Assembly (NCBI RefSeq): GCF_046630445.1
Contig: NC_092339.1
Location: 313,037,501-313,101,500 of the forward strand
DNA: 64,000 bases
Direction: 5' to 3'
DNA from: Rutidosis leptorrhynchoides
Lineage: Eukaryota; Streptophyta; Magnoliopsida; Asterales; Asteraceae
Made by a program: the position numbers and the translations under genes. Below are positions 12,101 to 24,597 of this stretch, piece by piece. Positions within the stretch are counted from its first letter, which is position 1, and every line of letters begins with the position of its first letter. The notes beneath the pieces were generated by a model. That model had not been told where the DNA came from and did no database searches. It worked only from the letters and a program-made list of their open reading frames with translations.

Positions 12101-14741
12101 GCATTTGAATTTCTTCTGTTGTTGGTTCATATCCATTAGCTATAAGTGTAGCTAACATTTCAGCTTCATCAATTGGTTCATTACCTTCTCCTAAAGAACA
12201 TTCTCCTGTTCCTTGTAATTCTGGAAATTCTTTTAATAATTCTGCATGTGCATCTATAGTTTGAATATAATAACATGTATCATCTGCAGATTGTGGTTGT
12301 TGCATTGCTCTATCAACTGAAAAGGTAACACTCTCATCCTCTATACTTAGGGTCAGTTTCTTACCGAACACGTCTATCATTGCTTTAGCCGTGTTTAAGA
12401 ATGGTCTTCCTAATATGAGAGGAACTTGAGAATCTTCTTCCATGTCCAAAACAACAAAATCTACTGGAAATACTAAAGTACCAACTTTAACTAGCATGTT
12501 CTCCATTATCCCTCTAGGATATTTTATTGATCTATCGGCTAGTTGTATGCTTATTCTGGTTGGTTTCAATTCTCCAAGGTCTAGTTTAGTGTATAGTGAA
12601 TACGGCATTAGATTTATACTAGCACCTAAGTCTGCCAATGCTTCTATTGAACTAAGACTACCCAGAAAACATGGAATTGTGAAACTTCCTGGATCAGATA
12701 GTTTTTCTGGTATCTTATTCAACAGCACTGCTGAACAATTAGCATTCATAGTAACAGCCGAGAGTTCTTCCATTTTCTTTCTATTTGAGATTAGATCTTT
12801 CAAGAATTTAGCATATCTTGGCATTCCTGAAATCACATCAATGAAAGGAAGATTTACATTTATCTGTTTAAACATATCCAAGAATTTGGATTGCTCGGCT
12901 TCAAGTTTTTCTTTCTTGATTTTACTCGGGTAAGGAAGTGGTGGTTGGTATGGTTTAACAAAAGGTTTATCCTTAACTGTGTTATCTTCATTATCCTTTT
13001 CAACTACCGGTTCTTTTTCCTTATCTTGATCAGGTTGTGGTTCTTGTGGAGTAGGAATAGTTTCATCAGAAGTTACAGGTATTTCAGGTGGTTTAAGTGT
13101 TGTACCACTTCTTGTGGTAATAGCTTTAGCTGTTTCATTCCGGGGGTTAGCATTTGTATCACTAGGTAGACTTCCCGGTTTTCTTTCACCTATTAATCTT
13201 GCTAGGTTACTTACTTCTTGTTCCAGATTTTGAATAGAAGCTTGTTGATTTCTAAATGCTTGAGCATTTTGTTCATTGGTTTGTTTTTGAGATGTGAAAA
13301 ACTGCGTTTGAGTTTCAACTAGCTTCGTCATCATATCTTCTAAATTCGGCTTTTTATCATCGGTTTGTTGTGGTGGTTTGTTTTGAAAATTAGGTCTTTG
13401 CTGATTGTAAGTATTATTGGATACTTGTTGATTGCTAGGACCTTGTTGGTTGTTGTATGGAATATTTCGGTTATAATTCTGGTTTTGATTGTAAATCGGT
13501 CTTGGCGGTTGATAATTATTCTGATAATTATTTCCAGGCCTTTGGTTTATGTATGAAATATTCTCTCTTTGTTCCATTGTTAATTCAATACTGAGACAAT
13601 CTTTTGTCAAATGTGGTCCTCCACACTGCTCATAACTAATTCGTATTGAGTGAATATCTTTAGTCATCTTTTCCATTCGTCTCTCCACAGCATCTATCTT
13701 TGCGGAAATGGAATCTAAGTCATGGCTAGAATCGGCTCTAGCTGCTTTAGATGATCTAATGATGTCTTTTTCTTGGTGCCACTCATGTGAGTGGGAAGCA
13801 GTGTTATCAATAATTTTGTAAGCATCAGTTTCGGTTTTCTTCATAATAGAACCACCAGCTGCTATATCTATGTCTTTCCTTGTAGTGATGTCGCATCCTT
13901 GGTAGAATATTTGTACTATTTGACAGGTGTCTAAACCATGTTGCGGACATCCTCTTAACAACTTTCCATATCTTGTCCACGCCTCATATAGAGTTTCATT
14001 TGGTTTCTGTGTGAACGTAACAATTTCTTCTTGAAGTCTTACGGCTTTAGATGCAGGAAAGAATTGTTTAAGAAATTTGTCAACTAAAACATCCCATGTA
14101 TCAATCGCCCCTTCAGGTAACGATTCCAACCAATCTTTGGCTTCTCCCTTTAAAGTCCAGGGAAATAACATGAGATATATCTGTTCATCCTCCACTTCTC
14201 GGATTTTAAATAGTGTGCAGATCCTATTAAAGGTACGTAGATGTTCATTTGGATCTTCCTTCGGCGCACCACTAAATTGGCATTGATTAGTCACCATGTG
14301 TAGAATTTGTCCTTTGATTTCATAATCTGGCGCATTAATGTCTGGATGAGTAATTGCGTGACCTTGGCCAGTGCGTTTAGCTCTCATTCGGTCTTCCATA
14401 CTTAAAGGTTCCAGATTCTCCATAATTGAATTTGTTGAATCGGTATCACTAGATGATTCTGATTTAATAGTTCGTTCCTCAACAATCTCTGTTTGAATGA
14501 TTGGTGGCTCCGGAGGAAAGTTTAATGGTTCAGGATCTACGAACCGTTCCTGAATATTTTCCGGATTCTCAATTGTGAGGTCGGGTTCAAAAAATGGATT
14601 ATCGGAAATTTGAACTGAAGTACTTGGTTGACTAGATGACGATTCTAAAGAAAAATCAACGGCGGTTATATTTGCTAAATGTCTTGATCTAGTTACAGGT
14701 GGTGAACGTACAAAAGGTGATGAACGTCTTGCTCGGTGCAT
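9138..14741 (-). CDS. Athila gag-pol polyprotein
   Basis: This is a single uninterrupted frame of 1867 codons encoding the structural and replication proteins of the element. In order: a retrotransposon gag domain (about residues 130-310, with [14 protein letters not shown]); a knuckle-like [13 protein letters not shown] near 370-383; an Asn/Gln-rich linker (about 400-470); an aspartic protease with [10 protein letters not shown] near 701; reverse transcriptase with FMDDFSVFG near 1141; RNase H with TDHSAL near 1356; an integrase HHCC zinc domain (about 1502-1550) and catalytic D, D, E near 1570, 1629 and 1661. Catalytic motifs look intact. The knuckle has Tyr where the first Cys is expected. 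The start is the first ATG after the leader. Confidence 0.95.
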   Translation of the reverse strand: MHRARRSSPFVRSPPVTRSRHLANITAVDFSLESSSSQPSTSVQISDNPFFEPDLTIENPENIQERFVDPEPLNFPPEPPIIQTEIVEERTIKSESSSDTDSTNSIMENLEPLSMEDRMRAKRTGQGHAITHPDINAPDYEIKGQILHMVTNQCQFSGAPKEDPNEHLRTFNRICTLFKIREVEDEQIYLMLFPWTLKGEAKDWLESLPEGAIDTWDVLVDKFLKQFFPASKAVRLQEEIVTFTQKPNETLYEAWTRYGKLLRGCPQHGLDTCQIVQIFYQGCDITTRKDIDIAAGGSIMKKTETDAYKIIDNTASHSHEWHQEKDIIRSSKAARADSSHDLDSISAKIDAVERRMEKMTKDIHSIRISYEQCGGPHLTKDCLSIELTMEQRENISYINQRPGNNYQNNYQPPRPIYNQNQNYNRNIPYNNQQGPSNQQVSNNTYNQQRPNFQNKPPQQTDDKKPNLEDMMTKLVETQTQFFTSQKQTNEQNAQAFRNQQASIQNLEQEVSNLARLIGERKPGSLPSDTNANPRNETAKAITTRSGTTLKPPEIPVTSDETIPTPQEPQPDQDKEKEPVVEKDNEDNTVKDKPFVKPYQPPLPYPSKIKKEKLEAEQSKFLDMFKQINVNLPFIDVISGMPRYAKFLKDLISNRKKMEELSAVTMNANCSAVLLNKIPEKLSDPGSFTIPCFLGSLSSIEALADLGASINLMPYSLYTKLDLGELKPTRISIQLADRSIKYPRGIMENMLVKVGTLVFPVDFVVLDMEEDSQVPLILGRPFLNTAKAMIDVFGKKLTLSIEDESVTFSVDRAMQQPQSADDTCYYIQTIDAHAELLKEFPELQGTGECSLGEGNEPIDEAEMLATLIANGYEPTTEEIQMLKEEDRYRYKSSIEEPPKLELKPLPNHLEYAYLHGESELPVIISSSLTENEKSQLISVLKAHKPAIAWKIHDIKGISPSYCIHKILMEEGHKTYVQRQRRLNPNMQDVVKKEIIKLLDAGLIYPISDSPWVSPVQCVPKKGGMTVITNEKNELIPTRTVTGWRVCIDYRKLNDATRKDHFPLPFIDQMLERLAGNSYYCFLDGFSGYFQIPIAPEDQEKTTFTCPYGTFGYKRMPFGLCNAPATFQRCMMAIFHDMIEECMEVFMDDFSVFGDTFKSCLVNLERMLIRCEKSNLVLNWEKCHFMVKEGIVLGHKISKEGIEVDRAKVDVISKLPHPTNVRGVRSFLGHAGFYRRFIKDFSKIATPMNKLLEKDAPFIFSDECIKSFNILKEKLTNAPIMITPNWNLPFELMCDASDFAMGAVLGQRIEKRFQPIYYSSKTLQGAQTNYTTTEKELLAIVFAFDKFRSYLVLAKTVVYTDHSALRYLFSKQDAKPRLIRWILLLQEFDIEIRDKRGAENLAADHLSRLENPELEVLNESAIQDNFPDEYLLKIDYKEIPWFADYANYLVCGFLEKGLSYQRRKKFFSDIKHYFWEDPHLFKSCPDGIIRRCVFGDEASKILNHCHTGPTGGHYGPQLTARKVYEAGFYWPTIYKDAHLLCKSCDACQRAGKISQRDEMPQNVIQVCEVFDIWGIDFMGPFPKSHNNLYILVAIDYVSKWAEAQALPTNDARVVVNFLKCLFTRFGTPKALISDRGTHFCNNQLEKVLKRYGVTHKISTAYHPQTSGQVENTNRALKRILEKTVGSNQKEWSIKLEDALWAFRTAYKTPIGTTPFRLVYGKACHLPVEIEHKAFWALKTCNLDLHEAGRLRLSQLNELEELRHEAYENSLIYKERTKKWHDKRIRSSKEFKEGDRVLLFNSRFKLFPGKLKSRWSGPFIVKRVFSYGTIELINSNGIEFKVNGHRVKHYIHGPMEVDNEVNHNFDTTAN

Positions 14742-16123
14742 TCACTGAATATCCTATTAGTTTTAAAAAGGAAAGAAAAATTATAATAAGTTATCCAATT
14801 AATAGACTTTTCTGATTTTGCCCACGTTTCGAATAGCCAAAAGATGCAGCAGAGGGGCAGGATTCGTTTGGTCTCAATATAATTGAGGACTGTTTGGCTC
14901 CAATAACCCGGTCCACGTACAAATCCAACTATTACTACGAACCAGAAAATTTTGATGTCTATTAATTTAACCACTTAAAATAAATTTTCGTAATTTTAAG
15001 AAATTTAGATAAGAAGTAGAAAAAATTCTAAGTCCTAAAAACTAGAATGGCGAGAAATAAGAGAGAAAAAGAGTTCGTCGCAAAAGGTCGAAAAAGAAAA
15101 AATGGTTGAAAAATAAAAGGTGACGGAAAAATAAAAGAAACTTATAAAAACTTAAAAATACTTAACTAACCTAACCTTATTACTACAACTAACTTAAAAT
15201 TATAATCGCAAATTAAAATTACTAATTGGAATGACAATTGGTACATAGTAAAAGTCGTCTAAAAATATTAAAGCTTACAGGAAAAACTAAATTCCAAATG
15301 GAAATAACTTAAAAAGAAACTAAAACTTAAAATGGCGTCGCAAAATTCTAAAGCACCTAAATCTTAGTCTAAAGAAAAAGCACTTAAGGAATTCTACGGC
15401 AAAGCCTAAAAATCTAGGAGTAAAAATAACTATAGCAAAAACTAAGTTTAAAATTAAATATGAGCTAAAAATACAAAAGTTATGCTACAACGATTAAAAA
15501 GGGACAAAATATAAAAATATACAAAAAGTTGTAAAAAGTACAATTTTTATAAAAATATTATTTTTATATTATTTATTTAATAAAACTACTAATTTTATAA
15601 TTTAATTAAACTTATTTAAACTAAAATATAAATTAAATAAAACTTAAATTAAAATAAAACTTAATTATAATATTAATTAGGGTTAATAATAATAATAATA
15701 ATTAATAATCCGTAATAAATGCTGAATTAGGGCTTCTGTCCGTGTGTCAGGTACCCTCCGCGAGTTGCGGTATTTAATGCTTCAAACCCCGCGAGTCGCG
15801 GGGTTTCAAATTTCAGCTGACAGGTTTCAAATTCGACGCGTTTTTTCTTTATTTTTTTTTTTATTTTTTTTTTGTTTTCTGTTTTTTTCTATAAATAAAA
15901 GATATTTAATAAAACTTATATTTTTATAAATTAAAATAAAAATAAAGAAACTTATAAAACTTAAATATTTAACAAAATCTTAAAAAATACTTATATTTTT
16001 CTTTTTCTTTTTATATTTTTGAATAATTAAAACGTATTTTTACAAAAACGAATTTTTAATAGAAGTAAGCTAAAAATCTTTTTTTTTTTTATATTAGCGT
16101 TGCGCTTCCGGCTTTTAAGATAA
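14742..16123 (-). other. Leader of the Athila element
   Basis: About 1.4 kb of A-rich sequence lies between the PBS and gag-pol. It contains no credible coding frame. The short frame at 14693-14974 overlaps the gag start and is not protein-like. It contains one paired CG-rich quasi-palindrome near 15756-15803. Confidence 0.75.
15756..15803. repeat. Paired CG-rich quasi-palindrome, copy 3 (leader)
   Basis: ctccgcgagttgcgg at 15756-15770 is followed by ccccgcgagtcgcgggg at 15787-15803. The second arm is a perfect 7-bp inverted repeat around AGT. Spacing (about 31 bp) and the intervening ttcaaa match the other copies. Confidence 0.75.
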
Positions 16124-16141
16124 TCCCCGGCAGCGGCGCCA
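16124..16141 (-). other. Primer-binding site, tRNA-Asp type
   Basis: On the minus strand this reads TGGCGCCGCTGCCGGGGA. It is complementary to the 3' end of plant tRNA-Asp(GTC) with one mismatch, and lies eight bases from the 5' LTR. tRNA-Asp priming is typical of the Athila lineage. Confidence 0.9.
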
Positions 16142-16149
16142 AAAATACT

Positions 16150-17511
16150 TGATGTTATGCGAGGTGTATATAAAATAGTTATTAATTTTAGCAGGAAATA
16201 CTATTAAATACGATACAATTTTACACAAGATATTTATTTATTTATAGAATGGATATACTTAAACCTTGCTACAACACTTATAGGCAGTGTACCTAATCGT
16301 ACAGTAGTGTAGTTTTTAGTAAGTCCGGTTCGTTCCACAGGGAAATCTTTAAACAAAGCTCAACGCTATATTAGTTTACTTTTATTAAAAATACAAATAT
16401 ATATATAAGTAATATTATTATTATAAAGGGGGGTTTTTACCGTTTAATGACCGGTTTGTCGATTTTAAGACTTTAGTCGCAGTTAAAACCTAATGTAAAA
16501 TATAAAATAAATACAAGACTTAAATTAAAGCGTAAAGTAAATAACGATAATGAAATTGCGAATAATAAAAGTACGATAAAATAAACTTACGATAATTAAA
16601 AAGTACGATAATTAAAAGTGCGATTAAATAACAATAAATAAAAGTGCGATAATTAGAAGTGCAATTAAATATAAAATAAAGGAAATTAAATATGAAATAA
16701 AAGAATTATGCTTATTTAAACTTCCGTAATCATGATGTTTGACGTGTTGATTTTAGTTTTATGCCCATGGGTTAATTGTCCTTTGTCCTGGATTATTTAA
16801 TATGTCCGTCTGGTTTTTGTCCATAACAGTCCATCAGTCATAAATATAAAGTGCGAGTGTCCTCATCAAATTATTCTTATACCCGAAGTTAAATATTCCA
16901 ACTAATTGGGGATTCGAATTGTAACAAGGTTTTAATACTTTGTTTAATGAATACACCAGGTTATCGACTGCGTGTAAACCAAGGTTTTACTACTTTGTTA
17001 ACAATTACACCAATTATCCTTGAATGTAATTTCACCCCTGTTTTAATTATTCTAGTGGCTATTAATCCATTCCCGTGTACGGTTAAATGAACGATTATTC
17101 GTACATATAAATACCCCGCCCATCGTGTCCGATCGAGTGTATATGGTAATTTATAGGGACGCCCAATTGTAAATCTTTATATTAACATTAACAAACTTTC
17201 ATTTAGTTAAACAAATATAAAGCCCATTAATAGCCCATAGTCTAATTTCCACAAGTGTCGTTCTTTTGTCCAAACCCCAATTATGGTACAAAGCCCAATT
17301 ACCCAATTTTAGTAATTAGCCCAACATCATGATTACTTTGTTTTAAATAAGCACAATAATAACTTAGCTACGAGACATTAATGTAAAAAGGTTGAACATA
17401 ACTTACAATGATTAAAAATAGCGTAGCGTTACACGGACAGAATTTCGACTTACACCCTTACAACATTCGCTAACATACCCTTATTATTAGAATTAAAATT
17501 AAAATTAAAAT

Positions 17512-17582
<71 letters not shown>

Positions 17583-18179
17583 TTTACGTATGATAAGAGA
17601 AGAAAAAGATATTGATTTTGATCAGAATTCGGTTGGCTTTATAGGCAGTTTTCAATTTTGGGGCTCCGCGACTCGCGGTGAATTTTGCCTTCAAACTCCG
17701 CAAGTCGCGGAGTTTGAAATTCCAGCTCATATCTTGGAGTCTTTCTCTGCCGACGGTTTTTATTTATAAATATAATATATATATAATTAATATAATTAAT
17801 TATATATTATATTATATTTATATACCTAGTTAACTTGTAATTTTTAGTCCGTTGCGTCGAGCGTTAAGAGTTGACTCTGGTCCCGGTTCCGGATTTTCGA
17901 ACGTCCTTGCGTACAATTTTATATTTTGTACTTTGCGTTTTGAATCTTGTACTCTTGTAATTTCGAGACGTTTCTTATCAATAATTGGAACCTTTTTGAT
18001 TGTCTTTTGTACTTTTGAGCTTTTTGGTCGTTTGCGTCTTCAATTCGTCGAATCTGTCTTTTGTCTTCACCTTTTATTATTTAAACGAATATCACTTGTA
18101 AATAGAACAATTGCAACTAAAAGCTTGTCTTTCTTGAGGAATAATGCTATGAAATATATGTTCGTTTTTAGCATTATCA
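16150..18179 (-). repeat. 5' LTR of the Athila element
   Basis: It pairs with 1279-3270 and is 38 bp longer, almost entirely because of an expanded (TA)n tract at about 17518-17579. It would hold the element's promoter for minus-strand transcription. It also contains a copy of the CG-rich quasi-palindrome pair at 17664-17710. Confidence 0.95.
17664..17710. repeat. Paired CG-rich quasi-palindrome, copy 4 (5' LTR)
   Basis: ctccgcgactcgcgg at 17664-17678 is followed about 33 bp later by ccgcaagtcgcgg. It is the LTR counterpart of 2755-2801 and keeps an intact second arm. Confidence 0.75.
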
Positions 18180-20240
18180 GTCGACATGATAGGTCGAAAC
18201 ATTGTATACGTGTCTATGGTATCTCAAGATTACATAATATACAATATAAGTTGATTAGGTTATGGTTGGAATAGATTTATTACTAACTTTCACGTAGGTA
18301 AAATGAGTAGTTTTTATCAATCTTGTTTTACTCGCCATTTCTTCGTTTCTAATCCGTTTTGAGTGATTCCAGTGGCCACGGTTTTGTATTGAACTTAACT
18401 TTATGAATCTAAATAGAAAAAGTATAAGTTTATAGTCGAAAATACAAGTTACAAGTCATTTTTGAAAGAGGTAGTCATTTCCGTCGAAAGAACGACATCT
18501 TGATGACCATTTTGAAAAACATACTTTCACTTTGAGTTTAACCATGATTTTTGGATATAGTTTCATGTTCATAAGAAAAATCATTTTTCCAGAAGTATAG
18601 CTTTTAAATCAAAGTTCTTCTTAGCTTTTAATTATCCCAACCAAAACAGCCCCCGATTTTACTACGACGGCATATATCCAGTTTTATGGTGTTTATCGTG
18701 TTTCTGGGTTTTAAATCATTAAGTTAGCATATCATATAGATATAGAACATGTGTTTAGTTGATTTTAAAAGTCTAGTTAGAAGGATTAACTTTATTTGCG
18801 AACAAGTTTAGAATTAACTAAACTATGTTCTAGTGATTACAAGTTTATAACGTTGAATAAGACAGCTTTTTATGTATGAATCGAATGATGTTATGAACAT
18901 CATTACTACCTCAAGTTCCTTGGATAAACCTACTGGAAATGAGAAAAATGGATCTAGCTTCAAAGGATCCTTGGATGGCTTGAAAGTTCTTGAAGCAGAA
19001 TCATGACACAAAAACAATTTCAAGTAAGATTTCCACTCGAAATAAGATTGTTATAGTTATAGAAATTGAATTAAAGTTTGAATATGATTATTACCTTGTA
19101 TTAGAAAGATAACCTACTGTAATTAACAAATGTTTCTTGATCTTGGATGATTACTTGGAATGGATTTAGAAAACTTGGAAGTAAACTTGCAATCTTGGAA
19201 GTATTCTTGATTTTATGAAACTAGAACTTTTGGAATTTATGAAGAACACTTAGAACTTGAAGATAGAACTTGAGAGAGATCAATTAGATGAAGAAAATTA
19301 AAGAATAAAAGTGTTTGTAGGTGTTTTTGGTCGTTGGTGTATGGATTAGATATAAAGGATATGTAATTTTGTTTTCATGTAAATAAGTCATGAATGATTA
19401 CTCATATTTTTGTAATTTTATGAGATATTTCATGCCAGTTGCCAAATGATGGTTCCCACATGTGTTAGGTGACTCACATGGGCTGCTAAGAGCTGATCAT
19501 TGGAGTGTATATACCAATAGTACAGACACCTAAAAGCTGTGTATTGTACGAGTACAAATACGGGTGCATACGAGTAGAATTGTTGATGAAACTGAACGAG
19601 GATGTAATTGTAAGTATTTTTGTTAAGTAGAAGTATTTTGATAAGTGTCTTGAAGTCTTTCAAAATTGTATGAATACATATTAAAATAATACATGTATAT
19701 ACATTTTAACTGAGTCGTTAAGTCATCGTTAGTCGTTACATGTAAGTGTTGTTTTGAAACCTTTGGGTTAACAATCTTGTTAAATGTTGTTAACCCAATG
19801 TTTATAATATCAAAAGAGATTTTAAATTATTATATTATCATGATATTATAATGTACGAATATCTCTTAATATGATATATATACATTAAATGTCGTTACAA
19901 CGATAATCGTTACATATATGTCTCGTTGCAAAATCATTAAGTTAGTAGTCTTGTTTTTACATATGTAGTTCATTGTTAATATACTTAATGATATGTTTAC
20001 TTATCATAATATCATGTTAACTATATATATAACCATATATATGTCATCATATAGTTTTTACAAGTTTTAACGTTCGTGAATCACCGGTCAACTTGGGTGG
20101 TCAATTGTCTATATGAAACCTATTTCAATTAATCAAGTCTTAACAAGTTTGATTGCTTAACATGTTGGAAACACTTAATCATGTAAAATAACAATTTCAT
20201 TTAATATATATATAAACATGGAAGAGTTCGGGTCACTACA
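18180..20240 (-). repeat. Solo LTR, right half (5' part on the minus strand)
   Basis: After the gtcga duplication the LTR resumes and runs to gggtcactaca at 20240. The following tacac completes the TSD of the solo LTR. It is noticeably more diverged from the two LTRs at 21306-24562 and 41194-44512 than those are from each other. Confidence 0.9.
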
Positions 20241-21305
20241 TACACAAGTCCATCAAATCCACCTATATGTGAAGTGAGCTCTATAGCCGAGAATCACTTC
20301 ACCCGACCCGCACCCATCCTACACATACATATGCACATAGGATATTAACACTCACCTTGTCGCCTTGATGAATGCCACCGAATAATCCGCAATTCACCGA
20401 TGGAATGTACCTATTCCATAATCACAAATACAACAACACAATTAGGGAGGATTTACAAACCAACCCAAATTGACAACTAGTGCAATCTCGACCCAAATGC
20501 ACCTCCAAGCACAAACCGCGCCCAAACTAATCAATAATCACTAACACTAGTGACAATGGTCCTAATAAGCCAATTAAACCCGAACACAAGTGTTAAACAC
20601 TTTTCTTGCCCAATTTGACACCAAAACCCTAATTTTGACCCATTTCAAAATTAGTCAACCAAACACACCCAAATGATTTCCAATACTTCCATAATCACTA
20701 ACACTAGTGATTATACACCATTTACTAGCCTTAAACATGGTTAAATCATTAACCAAACCAAAACCCGCCTTCATCACTTATCAACCCAAATCTTGGTGTT
20801 AATCTTCAATTAACAACTAAATGGGTTCCATCTATGAATCATACAATCAAAAGCTCCAAATTTAGATGATGAACACGAAAATGAAATTCGGAGTTAGAGC
20901 TTAACGTTAGTATCGCCTTGAAGCTAAGAACGAGGAGAACAAACTTGTCTCTTACACTTTCGATCAAAACCCGCTTCTTCCTTTCCAAAAATCCCTTTGA
21001 CTCAATTGGGGTTTGAAGTTTTTGAGAGGAAAATGAGAAGAAAAGGAAAAAGAAATGAAGAAATGAAATGGATGGATGGGATTTAAGATCCCAATCTGGC
21101 TCACACGTGAAATGACCAAAATACCCTTGAACCTTATTTAATATTACAAAAGTCTGGTACTAGTTCGCCCAGAACGCCGCGCCGTGGCCCTCTTCGTCGC
21201 GCCGCGAGAATACGCGTGTTTTAATGCTTGTTTGTCGAGCCTCCTGAAATTGAAACCAGTGAAATTCCCCGCCGCGACGAGCCTTGTCGTGCCGCGACCC
21301 AAGGC
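20241..21305 (-). repeat. Old LTR, middle piece
   Basis: This continues the flank at 1-62. It has no coding content. On the minus strand it contains CG-rich quasi-repeats near 21175-21300 (units like cgccgcga). Its last bases, aaggc (21301-21305), are the target site of the chromovirus. The LTR resumes at 44518 and ends at gtgttaca (44732), so its minus-strand start is TGTAACACC, a common plant LTR terminus. Confidence 0.65.
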
Positions 21306-24300
21306 TGAAATGTCCCGTTCTTATTGATTAAAAACGTTCCATATTAATTGATTTCATTGCGAGGTTTTGACCTCTATATGAGACATTTTTCAAAGACTGC
21401 ATTCATTTTTAAAACAAACCATAACCTTTATTTCATAGATAAAGGTTTTAAAAAGCTTTACGTAGATTATCAAATAATGATAATCTAAAATATCCTGTTT
21501 ACACACGACCATTACATAATGGTTTACAATACAAATATGTTACAACAAAATAAGTTTCTTGAATGCAGTTTTTACACAATATCATACAAGCATGGACTCC
21601 AAATCTCGTCCTTATTTAAGTATGCGACAGCGGAAGCTCTTAATAATCACCTGAGAATAAACATGCTTTAAACGTCAACAAAAATGTTGGTGAGTTATAG
21701 GTTTAACCTATATATATCAAATCGTAACAATAGACCACAAGATTTCATATTTCAATACACATCCCATACATAGAGATAAAAATCATTCATATGGTGAACA
21801 CCTGGTAATCGACATTAACAAGATGCATATATAAGAATATCCCCATCATTCCGGGACATCCTTCGGATATGATATAAATTTCGAAGTACTAAAGCATCCG
21901 GTACTTTGGATGGGGTTTGTTAGGCCCAATAGATCTATCTTTAGGATTCGCGTCAATTAGGGTGTCTGTTCCCTAATTCTTAGATTACCAGACTTAATAA
22001 AAAGGGGCATATTCGATTTCGATAATTCAACCATAGAATGTAGTTTCACGTACTTGTGTCTATTTTGTAAATCATTTATAAAACCTGCATGTATTCTCAT
22101 CCCAAAAATATTAGATTTTAAAAGTGGGACTATAACTCACTTTCACAGATTTTTACTTCGTCGGGAAGTAAGACTTGGCCACTGGTTGATTCACGAACCT
22201 ATAACAATATATACATATATATCAAAGTATGTTCAAAATATATTTACAACACTTTTAATATATTTTGATGTTTTAAGTTTATTAAGTCAGCTGTCCTCGT
22301 TAGTAACCTACAACTAGTTGTCCACAGTTAGATGTACAGAAATAAATCGATAAATATTATCTTGAATCAATCCACGACCCAGTGTATACGTATCTCAATA
22401 TTGATCACAACTCAAACTATATATATTTTGGAATCAACCTCAACCCTGTATAGCTAACTCCAACATTCACATATAGAGTGTCTACGGTTGTTCCGAAATA
22501 TATATAGATGTGTCGACATGATAGGTCGAAACATTGTATACGTGTCTATGGTATCTCAAGATTACATAATATACAATACAAGTTGATTAAGTTATGGTTG
22601 GAATAGATTTGTTACCAATTTTCACGTAGCTAAAATGAGAAAAATTATCCAATCTTGTTTTACCCATAACTTCTTCATTTTAAATCCGTTTTGAGTGAAT
22701 CAAATTGCTATGGTTTCATATTGAACTCTATTTTATGAATATAAACAGAAAAAGTATAGGTTTATAGTCGGAAAAGTAAGTTACAAGTCGTTTTTGTAAA
22801 GGTAGTCATTTCAGTCGAAAGAACGACGTCTAGATGACCATTTTAGAAAACATACTTCCACTTTGAGTTTAACCATAATTTTTGGATATAGTTTCATGTT
22901 CATAATAAAAATCATTTTCTCAGAATAACAGCTTTTAAATCAAAGTTTATCATAGTTTTTAATTAACTAACCCAAAACAGCCCGCGGTGTTACTACGACG
23001 GCGTAAATCCGGTTTTACGGTGTTTTTCGTGTTTCCAGGTTTTAAATCATTAAGTTAGCATATCATATAGATATAGAACATGTGTTTAGTTGATTTTAAA
23101 AGTCAAGTTAGAAGGATTAACTTTTGTTTGCGAACAAGTTTAGAATTAACTAAACTATGTTCTAGTGATTACAAGTTTAAACCTTCGAATAAGATAGCTT
23201 TATATGTATGAATCGAATGATGTTATGAACATCATTACTACCTTAAGTTCCTTGGATAAACCTACTGGAAAAGAGAAAAATGGATCTAGCTTCAACGGAT
23301 CCTTGGATGGCTCGAAGTTCTTGAAGCAGAATCATGACACGAAAACAAGTTCAAGTAAGATCATCACTTGAAATAAGATTGTTATAGTTATAGAAATTGA
23401 ACCAAAGTTTGAATATGATTATTACCTTGTATTAGAATGATAACCTACTGTAAGAAACAAAGATTTCTTGAGGTTGGATGATCACCTTACAAGATTGGAA
23501 GTGAGCTAGCAAACTTGAAAGTATTCTTGATTTTATGTAACTAGAACTTGTAAAATATATGAAGAACACTTAGAACTTGAAGATAGAACTTGAGAGAGAT
23601 TAATTAGATGAAGAAAATTGAAGAATGAAAGTGTTTGTAGGTGTTTTTGGTCGTTGGTGTATGGATTAGATATAAAGGATATGTAATTTTGTTTTCATGT
23701 AAATAAGTCATGAATGATTACTCATATTTTTGTAATTTTATGAGATATTTCATGCTAGTTGCCAAATGATGGTTCCCACATGTGTTAGGTGACTCACATG
23801 GGCTGCTAAGAGCTGATCATTGGAGTGTATATACCAATAGTACATACATCTAAAAGCTGTGTATTGTACGAGTACGAATACGGGTGCATACGAGTAGAAT
23901 TGTTGATGAAACTGAACGAGGATGTAATTGTAAGCATTTTTGTTAAGTAGAAGTATTTTGATAAGTGTATTGAAGTCTTTCAAAAGTGTATAAATACATA
24001 TTAAAACACTACATGTATATACATTTTAACTGAGTCGTTAAGTCATCGTTAGTCGTTACATGTAAGTGTTGTTTTGAAACCTTTAGGTTAACGATCTTGT
24101 TAAATGTTGTTAACCCAATATTTATAATATCAAATGAGATTTTAAATTATTATATTATCATGATATTATCATGTATGAATATCTCTTAATATGATATATA
24201 TCCATTAAATGTCTTTACAACGATAATCGTTACATATATGTCTCGTTTAAAAAATCATTAAGTTAGTAGTCTTGTTTTTACATATGTAGTTCATTGTTAA

Positions 24301-24562
24301 TATACTTAATGATATGTTTACTTATCATAGTATCATGTTAACTATATATATATATATCCATATATATGTCATCATATAGTTTTTACAAGTTTTAACGTTC
24401 GTGAATCACCGGTCAACTTGGGTGGTCAATTGTCTATATGAAACATATTTCAATTAATCAAGTCTTAACAAGTTTGATTGCTTAACATGTTGGAAACATT
24501 TAATCATGTAAATATCAATCTCAATTAATATATATAAACATGGAAAAGTTCGGGTCACTACA
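21306..24562 (-). repeat. 3' LTR of the chromovirus
   Basis: Begins tgaaatgtcccg and ends gggtcactaca on the plus strand. Length is 3257 bp. The (TA)n tract at 24343-24357 is short (15 bp). Frames near 22054 and 23750 are also present in the other LTR copies and look non-coding. Confidence 0.95.
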
Positions 24563-24577
24563 GTACCTACCCGTTAA
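24563..24577 (-). other. Polypurine tract of the chromovirus
   Basis: On the minus strand it reads TTTAACGGGTAGGTAC immediately before the LTR start TGTAGTGACCCG. A near copy occurs at 39329-39344, between the F-box-like ORF and gag. Confidence 0.8.
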
Positions 24578-24597
24578 ATAAATTTCGTCCCGAAATT

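Larger units (their letters stand above)
1279..18179 (-). mobile_element. Full-length Athila-type Ty3/Gypsy retrotransposon
   Basis: Two LTRs (1279-3270 and 16150-18179) are bracketed by a perfect TSD, gtcga, at 1274-1278 and 18180-18184. The minus-strand order is 5' LTR, tRNA-Asp-type PBS, a leader of about 1.4 kb, gag-pol (1867 codons), a small zinc-knuckle ORF, an env-position ORF, a long 3' untranslated region, PPT and 3' LTR. The tRNA-Asp PBS, the MDDFSVFG reverse transcriptase signature and the ATHILA ORF-1-like protein place it in the Athila lineage. By eye the LTRs differ at about seven substitutions in 2 kb plus a (TA)n length change, so the insertion is recent. Pol has no visible break. 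Confidence 0.95.
63..20240 (-). mobile_element. Solo LTR of a chromovirus family, split by an Athila element
   Basis: The sequence starts with tgaaatgtcccg and ends with gggtcactaca, exactly like the two LTRs of the full element at 21306-44512. It has no internal region or second LTR of its own. A perfect 5-bp duplication (tacac at 58-62 and 20241-20245) brackets it, so it is a solo LTR produced by LTR-LTR recombination. The LTR proper is 63-1278 plus 18180-20240. The span between is a later insertion. The (TA)n tract near the end is short here. Confidence 0.92.

Noticed and set aside
19430..19663. 77-codon minus-strand frame present three times (also 23750 and 43638)
   Set aside because: LTR repetition again. 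Composition is random-like and no domain is recognisable, though it is on the sense strand.
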